Shown here piece after piece: positions 6,224-6,790 of a stretch of 6,790 nucleotides of DNA (position 1 is the stretch's first letter; each line of letters begins with the position of its first letter). The translations under genes and the position numbers were made by a program. The stretch lies in NCBI GenBank assembly GCA_020725315.1, contig DYFG01000088.1, positions 1 to 6,790 on the forward strand. The letters are read 5' to 3'. Source of the DNA: Nitrosotalea sp. Its GTDB lineage: Archaea; Halobacteriota; Syntropharchaeia; Alkanophagales; Methanospirareceae. The notes under the pieces are model-generated. The model searched no databases, had not been told where the DNA came from, and saw only the letters and a program-made list of their open reading frames with translations.

Positions 6224-6385
6224 ATGGTTAAAGTAAATTTAGATATAGAAACGGAATTGCACAAGGCAATAAGAAAAGAGGCGATAGATAAAGGGGTATC
6301 AATGAAGGCGTATCTAATTGAGTTGATTAAGAAGGGTATGGGTATACAAGAGGGGAGTAGAGACGAGGGTAAAATCGAAGAATAA
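6224..6385 (+). CDS. Small ribbon-helix-helix-like protein (CopG/Arc type), hypothetical
   Basis: The 53-residue protein begins MVKVNLDIETELHKAIRKEA and continues IDKGVSMKAYLIELIKKGMG, then a charged tail. A first polar/hydrophobic alternating strand (VKVNLDI), a helix (ETELHKAIRKEAIDKG) and a second helix after a V/T-S-like turn (VSMKAYLIELIKKG) is the ribbon-helix-helix layout; such proteins bind DNA as dimers and often are toxin-antitoxin antitoxins or plasmid-type repressors. No toxin gene follows within the window, so it may be a solitary regulator. Start choice: GGTGAT at 6211-6216 is well spaced for ATG 6224; ATG 6209 would add five residues (MVIPT). It is transcribed divergently from gatE across a short AT-rich region and may repress its own promoter. 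Fold assigned by eye. Confidence 0.65.
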   Translation: MVKVNLDIETELHKAIRKEAIDKGVSMKAYLIELIKKGMGIQEGSRDEGKIEE

Positions 6386-6578
6386 GGTGTCTCTGAAGTT
6401 ATCACGTCTTGAAAGGTTATCATGCCCATGAGGGATCTATTAAACGCTTGTAACCCCCTCCACCAGCTACCATTCAGCAATCCTCTGTAATTCCTCCTTT
6501 GAGTTAAAGCCGAGCGATACAATCACGCCTACTAAAGAAGCAGAAAAGCGACAGGCTTCAAAGAAGGATATTCTGTGG
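6386..6578. other. Intergenic stretch without recognisable gene
   Basis: No tRNA, rRNA or convincing coding frame is seen. The plus frame ending at TGA 6584-6586 reads SSFELKPSDTITPTKEAEKR and QASKKDILWLR, is somewhat protein-like but lacks a start, and overlaps the end of the small minus ORF that follows. The heptamer GTTATCA occurs twice, 18 nt apart (6398-6404 and 6416-6422). Confidence 0.4.
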
Positions 6579-6683
6579 CTAAGGTGAGTTCGAACTCAAA
6601 ACTCCGGAAACAAATCCAACAAACTGTTCTTCACTGAATCTGCTCAAAAATCGGTAAAACCAGCGGCGTATCCATTTTTTCAT
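6579..6683 (-). CDS. Hypothetical 34-residue ORF
   Basis: Starts at ATG 6683-6681 and ends at TAG 6581-6579. The peptide (MKKWIRRWFYRFLSRFSEEQ, then FVGFVSGVLSSNSP) is basic and aromatic in its first half and hydrophobic in its second, and could form an amphipathic helix. No SD site precedes it, and no family is recognised. Its ATG shares the CATG core of a palindrome with the start of the divergent right-edge ORF. It may be a real micro-protein, a relic of an element, or chance. Confidence 0.2.
   Translation of the reverse strand: MKKWIRRWFYRFLSRFSEEQFVGFVSGVLSSNSP
6590..6599. repeat. Perfect palindrome TGAGTTCGAACTCA (6585-6598)
   Basis: Fourteen bases, TGAGTTC followed by GAACTCA, form a perfect palindrome at about 6585-6598. 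The GTTCGAAC core resembles a tRNA T-loop, but the flanking bases cannot form a T-stem and no acceptor partner is present, so it is not a tRNA gene. It may be an operator-like site or chance. Confidence 0.35.
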
Positions 6684-6689
6684 GAAAAA
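6676..6689. repeat. Perfect palindrome TTTTTCATGAAAAA with divergent start codons
   Basis: A 14-bp perfect palindrome whose CATG centre gives an ATG on each strand: 6682-6684 for the plus ORF and 6683-6681 for the minus ORF. Symmetry of A and T runs around CATG may be chance in AT-rich DNA. Confidence 0.4.
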
Positions 6690-6790
6690 GAGAAGTAAAA
6701 TCTGTAAAATCCTTTCAGGAGAAAGGAAAGAGATCCGAAGGAGACTTGAAGACGAGAAGGACGCGAAGGTAAGAATCAGGTTGATCTTGC
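6682..6790 (+). CDS. N-terminal fragment of a possible transposase or HTH protein (cut by right edge)
   Basis: The 36 visible codons from ATG 6682 run off the window. They read MKKRSKICKILSGERKEIRR, then RLEDEKDAKVRIRLIL. A basic start, an L-S/T-xE-R-xE-(I/L)xRxL helix, and a DAKVRIRLIL segment resemble the N terminus of IS630-like transposases, which begin with such a helix before the winged HTH. The catalytic DDE core would lie outside the window, so the call rests on a short resemblance. An in-frame TAA at 6655-6657 bounds the frame upstream. There is no SD site. A hairpin (CCTTTC, AGGA, GAAAGG, 6711-6726) lies within the frame. It might equally be an unrelated HTH protein. Confidence 0.35.
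   Translation, partial: MKKRSKICKILSGERKEIRRRLEDEKDAKVRIRLIL

Noticed and set aside
6398..6422. Pair of GTTATCA repeats, read on the minus strand as C-box-like TGATAA motifs of a C/D guide RNA
   Set aside because: The C boxes do not match RUGAUGA well and there are no D boxes (CUGA) at the needed positions; two short copies also do not make a CRISPR array.
6575..6605. tRNA-like T-loop (GTTCGAAC) near 6590
   Set aside because: The flanks do not give a 5-bp T-stem with a 7-nt loop and no anticodon or acceptor arms can be found; it is better explained as a simple palindrome.

Overview
The window is almost certainly archaeal and chromosomal. It encodes GatE (the archaea-specific subunit of the GatDE Glu-tRNA(Gln) amidotransferase), the archaeal/eukaryotic ribosomal protein S3Ae (eS1), and an aCPSF2-type metallo-beta-lactamase/beta-CASP nuclease. 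Shine-Dalgarno-like GGTGA cores lie in front of some genes, while others have a TATA-like box about 26 bp before the ATG. The mix of genes fits a euryarchaeote of the methanogen/methanotroph (Methanomicrobia/ANME-like) type, but that placement is an inference from gene content, not a search.

Layout. Bases 1-3210 form a compact minus-strand cluster read right to left: NUDIX hydrolase (ADP-ribose pyrophosphatase type) -> purQ -> S3Ae -> beta-CASP nuclease, the last cut by the window edge. The NUDIX/purQ and S3Ae/nuclease pairs overlap by ATGA, which suggests translational coupling; purQ and S3Ae are about 57-70 bp apart with a TATA-like sequence between them. Bases 3211-4272 are a gene graveyard: tails of a hicB-like antitoxin and a hicA toxin, a 38-codon orphan ORF, and an IS200/IS605 TnpA transposase that has lost its middle but keeps its start, its catalytic-tyrosine segment and a terminal hairpin. 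Bases 4273-6159 hold gatE on the minus strand. Bases 6160-6223 are an AT-rich divergent promoter region, followed on the plus strand by a small ribbon-helix-helix-like protein. Bases 6386-6790 hold little: a 34-codon minus ORF and, at the right edge, the first 36 codons of a plus-strand ORF that resembles a transposase N terminus.

How the genes work together: the conserved part is translation and RNA metabolism (S3Ae, aCPSF2-like nuclease, GatE) plus nucleotide metabolism (PurQ, NUDIX). The accessory part is debris of a toxin-antitoxin pair and insertion sequences. I see no CRISPR array, rRNA or tRNA gene, and no convincing new multi-gene system. The best leads are a probable CUG start for S3Ae, an in-frame deletion derivative of TnpA that keeps its own right-end hairpin, and a small RHH gene divergent from gatE.
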